Positions 41,626 to 52,669 of a stretch of 64,000 bases of DNA are shown one piece after another. The notes below the pieces were generated by a model. That model had not been told where the DNA came from. It saw nothing but the letters and a program-made list of their open reading frames with translations, and did no database searches. Origin of the DNA: Nannochloris sp. 'desiccata' (Eukaryota; Chlorophyta; Trebouxiophyceae; Chlorellales; Chlorellaceae); contig JAGTXX020000009.1 in assembly GCA_019044685.2 (NCBI GenBank), forward strand, positions 62,001 through 126,000. The letters are read 5' to 3'. The stretch's first letter is position 1; each line of letters opens with the position of its first letter. The position numbers and the translations under genes are program-made.

Positions 41626-44197
41626 CTAAAGCGATTCTTCATCGGATGCAGCACCGGCAGCACACCCCATCCACGTAGCTGCCTCTTCTTTACTTGGCAA
41701 TTGCTGGTGTTGCTCATTGCCACCTTCTCCCCCGCTGCCCCCTTGTACTAAATTAGTATATTTCACCGCTGCAGCTTCTTCTGCAGAGACCAGCCCTACC
41801 CTCTCCTTACACACAAGCTCCCAGAACTTACCTCGAGTCGTATCTTTAGCATATTTACCTTTTAGGAAATCCAGCTGTTTATTAAATGACTCTGCTCTCT
41901 CGTATTTAATACACTGCTCTCGTAATAGTCTTAAAGCAGTAATAGCATCAGGGTAACGTTGACCAGCTATTGAAGTTTCAACGATGCTTTCAATATGTTT
42001 ACGCATGTTGCTAATAGCATCATGATAATCTGTTTGCTCCATCATTGAAATAAAATCTTCGTTTTCTTTGCCCGGGCTCAGTTTTCTAACTAATTTTTGG
42101 CGAGCAGCTCTGGCGACTTGGCCGATTGGGAACTGATTTTTAACCGCTTCAGCTGCAATTTCTGCTGTAGGCATGATATCTGGGCGGTGTTGAGGCAGAA
42201 TTCGTTGCAATAAAGGGTCATTCTCTGGTGCTGGTGGGGTTATAGTAGCGTCCCCTGGGTGAAGTGCTTTCTCTATGAAATGATAAACAAAACGGTTTGC
42301 TATGGGGTTGGCAGTCCTTTCTGGCACCAAATCCTCTTTGATACTGGGTAAATTATCTTTAAGATCTTTCAAATCACCAAGACCACGAGCTGCCAGAGGA
42401 GCTGTGCGATGAAGAGGCATGGCGTCAATCAGATTCAAAGCAGCAATTAATTGACTCTCAGAAGGTTTTCTTTCCTCTTTCTCAAAGGTAGCAAAATGAA
42501 AATCGCGGATATCTTCTTGCCACGGCATAATAGTGCAAATGAAATGAGCAGGGGCCGTTCCCGTGGCCAATACCGGTCGGCACGTTAAAATTTTCACTTT
42601 ATTACGAGACACAAATCTCATAATTGCTACTTTATTTTCTTGAAAAACAGCTGTAGTCAACGCTGTAAACGCAGTTTGAGATTGGGGATGATCTTTATTC
42701 GCTATTAACATATAAGGATCTGCCATAGAATAGTGCCGCGGGATGGCTGTGCCGGTGATGAAGCCAAGAACTTGAAGTCCATTTTCCGCTTCATAGGTCG
42801 CAAAATCAATTTCGTTGGCATCCATGGGAACAACTTCACGTCCGTACTGCACGATAAAGAAGAAATAGCAAGGAAGGAAGAGCGATTTAGTGTTAGAAAA
42901 TAAGTATAGAAATATAGAAGAAATATACAATGAGAAAATTTATAGTTGAATAGAAGTTTATGTGCCCGGTGGCACTTGATTTTAATATTTTGCTCTAGGG
43001 TCAAAAACGTACTCTAAAAGCTTTGACCATGTCTTCAGGTGGCACAGGTTCGAGTTGGTCTTTATCTTCCTCACGATAATACTCTATACTTTTCTTGATA
43101 CCAGGCAATTCTCCTCCTTCTCCAGGAGCAGGAGAGGAACGACCTTCGGCTTCTTCCTCTTTAAGACTCCCACTTGCCCCGTCACCCCTACCAGCTTCTC
43201 CACGAATTAAAGGAGACTCTTTCCCAAGCGAAGGGGTTCTCTCCTGCTTTGTTTTTAATGCAAATTTCACTGCGATCTTCAATTTATCCCCTAGACAAAG
43301 GTCTACAGTTGCATAGGTGGCAGTTACGGTGTGTTCCCCAGCAACAGGGAAAACACCCGCCAAGTCTGCCACATAAGTAATACTCCGCATGTTCATATTA
43401 ATTTGAGTAGATAATCGATCTAATAAATCATTATTGTCCTTTTTAACTGCCTGAATACTAGCATCGACTTCATCTCCAGGGATATCTAGAGAAATAACGT
43501 CCAAGGCAATATTATTTGCGAGCAAAGTTGATGCTAAGCCTCCGCCTCTGCCGGAACCATCAACGTCGTCAGTGTCAAAAAGAAGGCTTACCTCATCATT
43601 CAGCCTTTTCCTAGAAAGAAAGTTGGAAATTAAGATAATACGCTTTGTAGGGTATTTTATACGGTCTTGATTTTCTATAAACGAGCGGTTAATGAGATCC
43701 CAAGCGACTATCAGAGCATCATCAACGTCAGCAAGGAAGCCGCTGCCACTGCTTTCTGCAAGTTTGGTGAAAACTTCATCGACTGCTTTCATAGTTGCAA
43801 AGGTAGGTTTATGCATCTTTTCTAGCGTGATGATGTTGGTGTATTCAGCGAAATTGGCAGGGTTCTCTGCTATTGCTTCGTCATGGACGAGATTGCTGGT
43901 GCCACGAGTGCCGTAGAGGACGATTGCAATCTCGTGGCTTTTTTTATAGACAAGTTTTGAGTGGAGGAATGTGAGCACAGCCCGGCGAAGGTATGGGATG
44001 TGTGGGGCCATAGATGGACTGACGTCCAGCAAAAGAACCGAAAGTTCCTGGGAGGAAAGGAAAAAAAGAGAAGATAAATAGTATCAATGATAGGCTGGCG
44101 AGACAGAGGATGACAAGATGCACGATATTCGAGTAATTTTCGCGCTTTTAGGGTGATGCAGCTTGAAACAAAAGCTCACTTTAAAACGAGTTCCCAT
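41626..44197 (-). CDS. KU80: Ku80 (XRCC5), DNA end-binding subunit
   Basis: Three exons on the minus strand, 44197-44180 (six codons, MGTRFK), 44047-43013 and 42846-41626, give 757 residues; donors AAA|GTGAGC and AGA|GTACGT. The first exon is inferred because it is the only upstream ATG giving a phase-0 donor, and it yields MGTRFK-ELSVLLLDVSPSM, like other Ku80 starts. The vWA domain has IAIVLYGTRGTSN and DVDDALIVAWDLI. The second junction rebuilds KAFR-YGREVVPMD, followed by GLQVLGFITG and the DNA-encircling beta barrel (EDIRDFHFATF). The C-terminal Ku-PK-binding region shows FWELVCKERVGLVSAEEAA. Ku70-Ku80 binds broken ends in non-homologous end joining. No canonical DNA-PKcs-binding tail is seen. 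Confidence 0.93.
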
Positions 44198-44653
44198 TTT
44201 CAAGCTAGGATCCACAGCCAGGAACGTTTTCACATATATAAGGGAAAGGGTGATCGCAAAGAAATTCTTACTGATTCTTGCAGATCGTGGAAAACAAGGT
44301 CATGTTTGGCATAGTAAATATCTTAGCGGTTGTCTTGAAACTGCGTAGATACACAGAAATGCTTCAAGGCGGCTGCTCGGTTCGAATTAGTAGCCTCTGC
44401 TGCTTTGACTGCTCTCCAAAGCGAGCTCAATAAGAGCGAGCTGTCTTGAATTTTTGTCAAAGGAAATCAAACCACATTGGCATATTCGATAAGAGATCCC
44501 ACATAGAGCCTTGCTAGTGCCACCTGGGCCTCCCGCTTATTTATTTTCAGTAATAAACTTTTAAAGCTTTTAAATTTGGAGAAGAACATGCGTCACTTGC
44601 AAACATATTTTAGATAATCTACTACTATTTCGGGGTAGATATTATTATTCCAA
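44198..44653. promoter_or_regulatory. divergent region Ku80 / SPT2
   Basis: 456 bases between head-to-head starts. It contains a short direct repeat, AGCGAGCT, twice within 25 bases near 44418-44440. Both promoters must lie here. Confidence 0.4.
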
Positions 44654-46173
44654 ATGGTCTTACCTGATAATATTGAGGCTGTGCGCACACGGCTTGCCAG
44701 GTAATGTAAATCAGCCAGATCAAATTTCAAAAATGTGACAAATTAAATTGACCTATTTTCTCTTATTCTTGCAGTCGCACATCCTTTTTCGGAGGAGCTA
44801 TCTCTACTCGAGACAATGCTAGGGTCACATCTTGGAAGGACCTCCCATCCGTGAAAGCAGCAGCAACTGGAAGAAGCTCTGCTTGGGCGACCACTTGCCC
44901 CACCCCTCCCCGTCCCAAACTCACTACCGCAGTTGCTGAAGCTGCTGCTACAACTTGTAAAGCAAATGGAAATGGCAAGAAAAAGCGCCAACCGCGTAAT
45001 ACCTCGAAAGCTATCAAGACTACTACCACTACTGCCGGCACTGCCGCTGTGGCTTCAGTTTTCGTGCAGGGAACCCCTCCAGAAACCCTGAAAGAGAGCA
45101 CTTTGACTTTAAATTGTGCAAATAAAACGAAACCTGCGACACCAGCTCGTTGTTCAGCAGTTTTAACTAAGACAGCTCCCCCAGATAGTAAGAAAACGAT
45201 GCTTCGCCATCAACAAATGACCTCTCTCGGTGTGCAAACAATACAATTACTCTGTATGCCTACACACAAACAAGCTACTGCAGTAAAACACAAACAACAG
45301 CAAAATCAGGTACCAAATAGCACTGAATATGCGAAGTCTAATGAACAGGAGCTGCCTTTACCAGTTCAAAAAGAGGCTGCTATTACTACTACCAAGCCAT
45401 TCGCCAACCCCCGTTGCCATGGCCGACACGCGGCCACTCCAGCTGAGATAGTAGCAAAACCAAAGATTAAACAACGTCTTAAAGGTACATTCTATGGTTC
45501 TGCACAGCCTCCAGCTGCGCGTCATTGTATTAGAACAGTAGATGACGAATCAGATAGCGATCTAGATTCGTTTATTGAAACTGATGAGGAGGATGAGGAG
45601 GATGAAGAAAGTGAGAGTGGCGTGGAAGAAGAAAATAAAGTGGAAGGAGAATTCAAAGGACAGGCCGCTGTTGGCAATGCTGATACTATTATTAATAAGG
45701 AGAGCACTGATCAGGAACACGTATATACTGCCCATGGTGATCTGTACCTGTCAACCCGTCTTAATGCAAAACGTAACAAGCCTAAAAAATGGAAGATGGC
45801 TTTGAAAGAGGCGTTGAATGGGTATGATGCTTCTAAATTTGCAGACGTGGATGGAAAGCCTGATCGCCGTATGCACTCCTCCTATGAAGAGATCCTCGCT
45901 GAGGAGGCACGTGCTGGGAAAATCGCACGGGAGATAGATAGGATAGAAGCTGAAAAAGAAATTGGCGCAAGGGCGGCGGAAAAGGAAAACCAACAGAAGA
46001 AGCGGAGGCAGCAATTGGTATTATTAGACGACGATACGAGTAGCAGGAGCGATCATGATAGTGATGGAGACGATGTATTGAGTGATAGCAGTGATGAGGA
46101 AGAGGATGGTGGAGTGGAGAATCGCGTTAGAAAAAAAAGGAAGAAATTGGCTGGTTTCTTGGCGTCTTTCTAG
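44654..46173 (+). CDS. SPT2-like chromatin protein (histone chaperone)
   Basis: Two exons, 44654-44700 and 44775-46173, give 481 residues; donor CCAG|GTAATG, acceptor TTGCAG, joining TRLA-SRTSFFGG. The C-terminal third carries the SPT2 signature: an acidic stretch DDESDSDLDSFIETDEEDE, then ALNGYDASKFADVD, DRRMHSSYEEILAEEARAG and KIAREIDRIEAEKE, which binds histones H3-H4. The end is acidic, then basic (RVRKKRKKLAGFLASF). The N-terminal two thirds are low-complexity, Thr/Ala/Lys-rich and probably disordered, as in other SPT2 proteins. Acts during transcription to keep nucleosomes; nuclear. Confidence 0.88.
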
Positions 46174-46452
46174 AAATAAAATAAATATGTAATATCTGTA
46201 TTCATATGTTTCGTTTTAGTTTTAGTTTTGCAACGCAAAAGTTTGGAATTCTATTAATAAACTGTTGTCAATTTAGATAGCAAAGCAGAAAAAGGGAAAA
46301 AAGGAAAAGAAAAACGTAACTAAAATAAACAAGTAGCTCGGCTAGGATTAGGGTGGCGGTGGCGGTGCCGCTGTGGTATCTCTTCTTTAACTTTTCCGCA
46401 GAAAGGAACCAACTGCACGCGTGCCCCACTTATTAATTAGAAGTTATTAGAT
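46174..46452. other. convergent 3' region SPT2 / COX6B
   Basis: 279 bases between two stop codons; no gene recognised. Confidence 0.4.
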
Positions 46453-47065
46453 CTAGTATTTACCAAACCATGTACCATTTTCCCTAGCTTCATTCCAAGC
46501 TGCTACCCATTCAGTAGGGCATATAGAGCGATAATCTCTGGCAATGCGAGCACATTCAGGGGCACCCTCACCCTTCTCAGCATAGCATTTGTGGGCTTCG
46601 TTATACTTGACAAAGCAGTTACGAGCCTGGTTGGTGGCAGGAAAGCGAGGATCGATAGGAGCGGTATCAATCTGCAAAGATAAATAAATAAGAAGATAGG
46701 AGAGCGGTGAGAAGATAATAATTGCTGAAAGAACAAGATTATCTTTAGGCAACCGAACCGGCAAAGAATTAGATTTCATCCTAACTCTGGTATCATTGTA
46801 AACCTAAATTTCACGCACAACAATGGTCCTGGTCTCTTCAACCTCCTCCTGCATAGGGTAAGAAGCAAAATTTACAGTGAGTCAATCAAGGTTCTTATGA
46901 AGCGATAAGGATGACGTTAAATCAGCGCCCTGTCCACGATCTTCATTTTTAACCCATATTACAACGCCGGGTTGCGCCTCTTTCTAAATAATAACTCACT
47001 ACTTCAGGCTCGATTGCCACCTCTTCAACGACAGTTTCAGCTACTGCGACCTCTTCTGCGCTCAT
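46453..47065 (-). CDS. COX6B: cytochrome c oxidase subunit 6b
   Basis: Three exons on the minus strand, 47065-47000, 46848-46819 (30 nt) and 46671-46453, give 104 residues; donors GTA|GTGAGT and GTT|GTGCGT, all phase 0. The conserved core starts IDTAPIDPRFPATNQARNC and has the twin-Cys pattern C-x9-C (CFVKYNEAHKC) and C-x10-C (CARIARDYRSIC), which form disulfides in the intermembrane space, then EWVAAWNEARENGTWFG. The 32 residues before the core are very acidic (AEEVAVAETVVEEVAIEPEV), like the extended Cox6b-1 of plants. The middle exon is assigned because it continues the acidic frame between good splice sites; skipping it would also keep frame. Confidence 0.9.
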
Positions 47066-47457
47066 TTTAGGATAGAATTGAAGGTGATCTTCTGATCTAA
47101 TGATAGGTTTGGTTACTTGGGATTGTGTGTAAGTTGGTGTTCTCTCCAGATGCGTAGCAGTTAATTAGAAAGAGAGAATGTCCAGAAGCTCAATCCCATG
47201 CTCAATCCTGCGCGGACCAAATGGCGTGTGCCACGTTAGCTATGTGCCCTAGGTCTTAAATAACAAGACCGATTGTATATATAGAGCGTTTATTACATTT
47301 AGATCATCCTCCCGCGTTTTAAGTTTGACACGAGCCCGTATGCGAGGTTTAATGTCGCATGTTGGGTTTTTTTAATTGCTACAGAAATGCAGTAACCCCT
47401 GATTGAAGTTCAAATTATTCGAATTAATAATTTTCGAAAGCCAATAGTAGTAGGAAA
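47066..47457. promoter_or_regulatory. divergent region COX6B / GAF-like gene
   Basis: 392 bases between head-to-head starts; AT-rich, both promoters expected. No named motif. Confidence 0.4.
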
Positions 47458-49262
47458 ATGGAGCGTGCTGACAGCGCGGACACTACTTTCGGTATTTTGG
47501 CCATTAGCGTTGCTGAATGCTTCGGCAGCGAGTCTGTAAGCCAAGAGCTTGCGACTTCTCTACGAAAAGTACTTCCAGATGCATTATTCCTAAGGTGAGT
47601 TGACCCTCCGGCATTTGGGTGCTGAGCAATTTTTAAATGGAAATTAATACTTGATTACCCCTCCTCCCGTGTTCCCGCTGACTTCTTTTCAACGTTTTTT
47701 CTCGTTTCCACAGAGCAACCGTTCGTTGCGGATCAGGTCTATTCGTCACTGACGATTTACTCCGCCCAGGATACTCTATGGTCAGCTTAGTGTCTCTCAA
47801 ATATAGTTTGGCAGGCCTTGCAATGAAACAAGGACGCCCTCTTACTGTTCGCTTACCATCAGGCAGCTCTTCTTTCGGGGCCGCCGCACCCACACGTATA
47901 GTAGCATGCGCACCGATCTCAATACCACCTCCTGCCGGTGCAAACTACGCTCCTTTACAAGTTGGAGCTCTTTTAGTTGGTTCCCCAGGTGATCTTAGTG
48001 TGAATATCAAAGCAGGATTGTCTCGACTTGCAGGCATGGCAGGGCCGGCTCTGCTTACTATAGGATTATCACGAGTACAGCATTTATCACATTTGTTATC
48101 TCTACGCGATGCTGATGCGGAATATATAGGCTTAGAGGAAGATCTCCAAGATTTGCCTATAGAAGTAGCACGGCCACAACAAAGCGCATTGGGTCCACCA
48201 ACACAGCCGCTCGATTTAGGAAGCGCAGTGCTTTCTAAAGAATTAGAAGCTGTGGCTGCTGCCGCAGCGATCGCAGCTGCTGCGGTTGTTAATGGAGGAG
48301 AGAAGAAGGCGAGTGTGTTGTATAATGTAGACGAAGGCGTTGAGGAAGCACAAGATGTCGTTGCTGACTCACGATTTTTTTATGGTAAGGGTGCTTCAAA
48401 TGGCAAGATATCGTTTGACAACGACCCAGTAGTAAATGGGAAAGGCTTAGAGAGAGATTCTATGGAAGGGTCTATGAAGACTTCTACTACTGCTACTACT
48501 ACTAATAAATCTACCAATGGTGTACCTGCCAATCCTGCAATGGCAGCCCACATCACCACCACTGCTGCTGCTGCTGCTAGTGTTCCTCTTGGTCTTTTAT
48601 TAAGCTACGAAAACTCCGCAGAGATGGAATCTGCATTTATTGCAACAGAAGCACGTGTCTACGCAGCATCAGATGCAGCATTTTGTTTACTCTACATAAT
48701 TGCTTTACTCTGCTCAATGTGGGAGTCTTCAGCTTCTCAGCCACCTTTGTGGATGACATGTACCTTAGCTGTCACTGCCATGCTCCCTCTCATCGCGTCC
48801 ATCTCAGCACTCGTGGGTAATTTAGCTGACGATAGCAGCAGCACATCGACTTCTTTTTATATAAAGTGCAGAGAGTCACTTCTCATGATGCTAATGCTTG
48901 TTCCAGTAGTGATTGCTCAGGGGGGTGGTAGTTATGTAGATCCCGTAAGCAGCACGCTGCCATGTTTACATCGGGCTGCTGATCTAACCAGGGCGTTTTT
49001 CATGCCATTAGGCTGTCGTATACGCTTTTGCTGGCTGCTACCAGCTCAAATACTTAATTTAGCGAGTATTGCTGCGACCATGCCGTGGGTGCAGTTGCAG
49101 TCAGCTGGCTGTGGTACAACCTGCGCTGTAATGTTGGGATGCACTGGTCTGTTACCTTTAGTAATGACGTATAGGTGTGAAGTTAAGGCACGGCAACGTA
49201 TTGCTGCTCTAATTAATAGAACTGAGAGTAGTAAGAACATGGTGCTCGCTGCTTCATCTTAG
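47458..49262 (+). CDS. GAF-like domain membrane protein of unknown function
   Basis: Two exons, 47458-47594 and 47714-49262, give 561 residues; donor TAAG|GTGAGT, acceptor TCCACAG, joining LFLR-ATVRCGSG. Residues about 1-205 look like a GAF sensor fold: SVAECFGSESVSQEL, a strand FVTDDLLRPGYSMVSL, SLAGLAMKQGRPLTVRL, then APISIPPP and LQVGALLVGSPGDLS. The middle (about 215-340) is Ala/Thr-rich and disordered. The C-terminal 200 residues hold four to five membrane spans (FCLLYIIALLCSM, TLAVTAMLPLIASISALVG, LLMMLMLVPVVIA, CAVMLGCTGLLPLVM). No kinase, cyclase or DNA-binding output domain is present. The GAF call is a recognition by pattern only. Confidence 0.55.
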
Positions 49263-49353
49263 GAACAAGAAAAAAGAATCCAAGCTTAATATATAAACTA
49301 GTCTTGATAACAAAATAGTTACACAATTGGGTCATTTAATTTCTCGTATATGG

Positions 49354-49373
49354 CTTCTTCTTCTTCTTCTTCT
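49354..49373. repeat. CTT trinucleotide microsatellite
   Basis: About six CTT units in the pyrimidine-rich 3' flank of the GAF-like gene. Confidence 0.85.
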
Positions 49374-49864
49374 CTGCGTTTACCTTGCTTTGCTGCGCTC
49401 TTCTTCCTTGTATCTGTCAGTCTTTCCTTTTTGTTAGAATCCTTTTTTTTATTATTTCTACACCATTTTGGCGTTCCTTCTTTTGTTCAAGTACTTTCTT
49501 TTTCTAGTCGATCAAAGAAGGGTTAAACGGCGCTGCCTCGGCCATTATATGCGCACTCGCTTTTACAAGCTGTTTTTTCCAAGTTCCTTCCTATTTTTCC
49601 AATTTTGCTTCTGACCTTGTGTTCATTTTCAGCTCCTGCGTTTTATTCCATTCTTTGTCATAGCGTTACGATATTATAAAAAGCTCTTTTCGTACATTCC
49701 TTTCTAAATAGTTGGTGATATTTTAATAGTATACCAATCCCATATACTAGATTTAGGGATTTTCTCGGTTTTTTCATTCCTTTTTTGCCCTAATAAATAA
49801 GTTAAGTTGGGTCTTCTAAACGAGCGTCAAAAGCGCTGTGTTTGGGCCCAATTCCGAACACACA

Positions 49865-49879
49865 CTCTCTCTCTCTCTC
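49865..49879. repeat. CT dinucleotide microsatellite
   Basis: About seven CT units, preceded by CACACA, in the same pyrimidine-rich gap. Confidence 0.85.
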
Positions 49880-50200
49880 AGAGGGCCTGTTTCCCTCCTT
49901 TGTTTCGCTGTGCACGTATTAATTTCTGATAAAGGTCAAACGGGTTATACATCCTGTAATAGAACACATGAATATCATATAGTATAGAGCACGGTTGGAG
50001 TGATTTTGCAGCAGTGTAGTTTGTGAGAGGACAGTTTCATTTTATGGAAGTTGGTTGCGCGTAATGAGAATGTGAATAAGCGATCGCTCTTTCTGCATTG
50101 ACCAATTAAAATATATATTTATCTTTTTGCACTGGGTCTTGCGATTTAAGCGAGCCTGTATATACTTTATAGCGTTTGATCAGAAACTAATCGATAAGAG

Positions 50201-51227
50201 ATGGCCGACGAAGAGACCAAGCCTACAACAAATGGCGCTCCTGAGGGCGAAGCGACCAAGGTACAATAGCGTTGAACGATAAATTATCCCGGCAACGTGA
50301 CACCCTTGCACCGTTTTCCCTAACAGTTTTTTTTTAATCATTATGTTTTACAGGCGCCGGCTCCTGCCCCTATTTTCGGTGCTGCATCTACCTTTGGCGC
50401 TGGAACTGGCTTTGGCGGATTCACTGGTGTTGTTGCCAAGGCTGAGGGCGAGGAAGCTGAAGGCGAGGATGGCGGTGACGACGCTGCTCCCGAGGAAGAA
50501 TGTGCTGCTGAGTTCAAGCCAGTTGTGCAATTAGATGAGGTGGAGGTCAGCACTGGAGAGGAAGAAGAAGAGAACCTCTTTGACTAGTAAGTAGTGTAGG
50601 TAGGGTCACAAATTTAGATGGCCTATTCACCATTGAATAAACAATATTTTTCTTTACTATATATATCGAGATATTTCCGTTTCACCGCCCTGACCTTTTC
50701 TTCTAATGGATTTCCTTCTCTGTAGCAAGAGCAAGCTGTACCGCTTCGATAACGAAAGCAGCGAATGGAAGGAACGCGGTGTCGGCCAAGCCAAGCTTCT
50801 TAAACATAAAGAAAGCTCTCGCATCCGTTTCCTCATGCGCCAAGACAAGACTTTAAAAATTCGCGCAAATCATGTTGTGATGCCTGGCACCAAGGTGCAA
50901 GAACACACTGGCAGTGAAAAGGCAATGGTATTTAGCTGTGTTGATTTCGCTGATGAGGTACAAAGACCTGAGTTGTTCTGCATTCGATTTGCATCTGCTG
51001 AAAGAGCTCAAGATTTCCAAAAGGCTTATGAAGAAGCCGCTGCGGCGAATGAGAGTGTGCTTGGACTTGCAGCCCTTGCTGATGATGAGGGAAGTGGGTC
51101 TGAGAGTGATGAGGAGGCCACATCTATTTCACCACAGAAGAGCGATGCTGATAAAGCTGCTGAAGAGTTGGCTACAAAGGCCAAGGTCGAGGACGAGGCT
51201 GCACCCGCAAAAGAAGAAAGCGCTTAA
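50201..51227 (+). CDS. RANBP1: Ran-binding protein 1
   Basis: Three exons, 50201-50260, 50354-50586 and 50726-51227, give 264 residues; donors AAG|GTACAA and ACTA|GTAAGT. The Ran-binding domain spans about residues 75-215: FKPVVQLDEVEVSTGEE, ENLFD-YKSKLYRFDNES (across intron 2), EWKERGVGQAKLLKHKES, IRFLMRQDKTLKIRANH and ELFCIRFASAERAQDF. RanBP1 binds Ran-GTP and helps RanGAP release cargo complexes in nuclear transport. The acidic C-terminus (GSGSESDEEA) is typical. The N-terminus has a short FG-like, Ala/Gly-rich stretch (IFGAASTFGAGTGFGGF) reminiscent of nucleoporin FG repeats, which is less usual. Codons are C-rich. Confidence 0.93.
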
Positions 51228-51373
51228 AGAGAGTATATATTAGACGCTATGTTTAAGCGTTGTTTTTCTTTTCAATTTGTGTATCTGTTTTCTTAATTCG
51301 TAGAAATTTGAAGTAGCAGTAATAGAAGTAATAGAGAACATAATTAAAAACCAATAAGGTCTACATGCGCAGG

Positions 51374-52362
51374 CTAGACAGCAGTGGGAGAGGAAGAAGC
51401 AGCACCCTGATGAATAGCATTATCACCATTATTATTTCTTTTTTTTTGTAATTTTCGTATTTCCTCCAAAGCAACAGCTTCTTTTTGTTTTGCAGCAGCA
51501 ACATCATTTTTCAAAGCAGCAATTAAATCAAGCTGAGCAGCAACGGTCGCTGCCTTCTCTTCTCTCGCTTGTCTCAACGTAGCTTCATGTGCTGCACTGG
51601 CCTTTGCCAGAGCGGTATCACGCTGCTGCGCTGCGCCATACATTGATGAACGGCAGCATTCTTCTGCAGCAGCGATACGTGTTTGTAAAGCTTCATCATA
51701 CCGCAACTGGATAGATGAAATCTCCTTATCAGACGCTAGACGCTGCGCATTAATTTGACGCTGACAGTCTGTTTTGCATTCAAAAACTGCATTTTCAGCC
51801 TTGTTTTGCTTAATACGAGCGTCAGAAACCTCCTTTTTACACCGCTCTTTAGTTTCTGCTGCAGAAGCTTCCATTTCAGCTGTGTTTTGCTCAAGAGCTG
51901 CAGCATAGGTTGCTTGAAGCTCTGCCTCTCGTGCGGCATTGTCTGCAACCAGCGCTCGTATACGATCTCTATATGCTTTAATATCTACAGAATGTTGGAA
52001 TTCATGTTGTTCAAACTCAAGTGACATCCTATGTAAAGCTTTTTGGGCTGCTGTAAGTCGTGTTTTTGTGATTTCCCAAAATTCTAAAACACGGTCCTGT
52101 TTGGGGGGAAAATAAAGTTTTCAATTGGGTTGATCTGTTGTACAGATGTAGGCTATTAACAAGGTCTATTAGGTAACTCGTTACTTACTCGTTCAAGTTG
52201 GGCATAATTTCTGGCTCGCTCTTCTTGTAGTTTCTCTTGCTCAAGCACAGCCACTCGACGCTTCAAGTCTTCGAGGGACTCATTTTGTGAGGGCGAAGAC
52301 GATTTTTTATTACTCATACCATCACCGTCGTTGTTAATACTACTTTGAGTAGATGGTGCCAT
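51374..52362 (-). CDS. DRC4/GAS8-like coiled-coil protein, shortened
   Basis: Two exons on the minus strand, 52362-52189 and 52096-51374, give 298 residues; donor CGA|GTAAGT, acceptor AAACAG, phase 0. The junction rebuilds ARNYAQLER-DRVLEFWEITKTRL, which matches the conserved N-terminus of dynein regulatory complex subunit 4 (GAS8), a nexin-link protein of motile cilia. The rest is coiled coil: HSVDIKAYRDRIRALVADN, then Ala/Glu/Gln-rich helices. DRC4 is usually about 450-480 residues with a conserved C-terminal GAS domain; here the protein stops after KLQKKRNN and a short Ser-rich tail, so roughly the last 40% is missing. No continuation was seen downstream in any frame. Confidence 0.75.
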
Positions 52363-52669
52363 TTTAAAGATCTATTTTATTTCAAATAAATGTTGATTGG
52401 AAATGAAACATTGGGGTCGAGTGTAAAAACGTAACTGAAAAAAGTCAAAGCCAACCTTGGTCAACGAGGGAAAGGAAATTAAAAAAGTCAAACACAGCAA
52501 TTTTTGCTACTTCTGTATGTATTTCTATCTGGACAGTTACAAGAAAACATCTTTACATTTGCGGTTGATTAGTATGCTTCATTAGAACAAACACTAGATG
52601 CAGCAAGAAATCTACCACAAGAGTATTTTTCAAAGGAAGAAAAAAACGAACAAGCCAAGTATCAGCTTC
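52363..52669. other. intergenic between two minus-strand genes
   Basis: 307 bases, purine-rich on the plus strand; promoter of the DRC4-like gene and 3' UTR of RPN5. Nothing else seen. Confidence 0.4.

Larger units (their letters stand above)
49263..50200. other. 938-base intergenic region, pyrimidine-rich
   Basis: The longest clean gap in the window. The first 600 bases after the upstream stop are strongly T/C-rich on the plus strand and include CTT and CT microsatellites. The last part is the RanBP1 promoter. No gene, tRNA or snRNA recognised. Confidence 0.5.
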
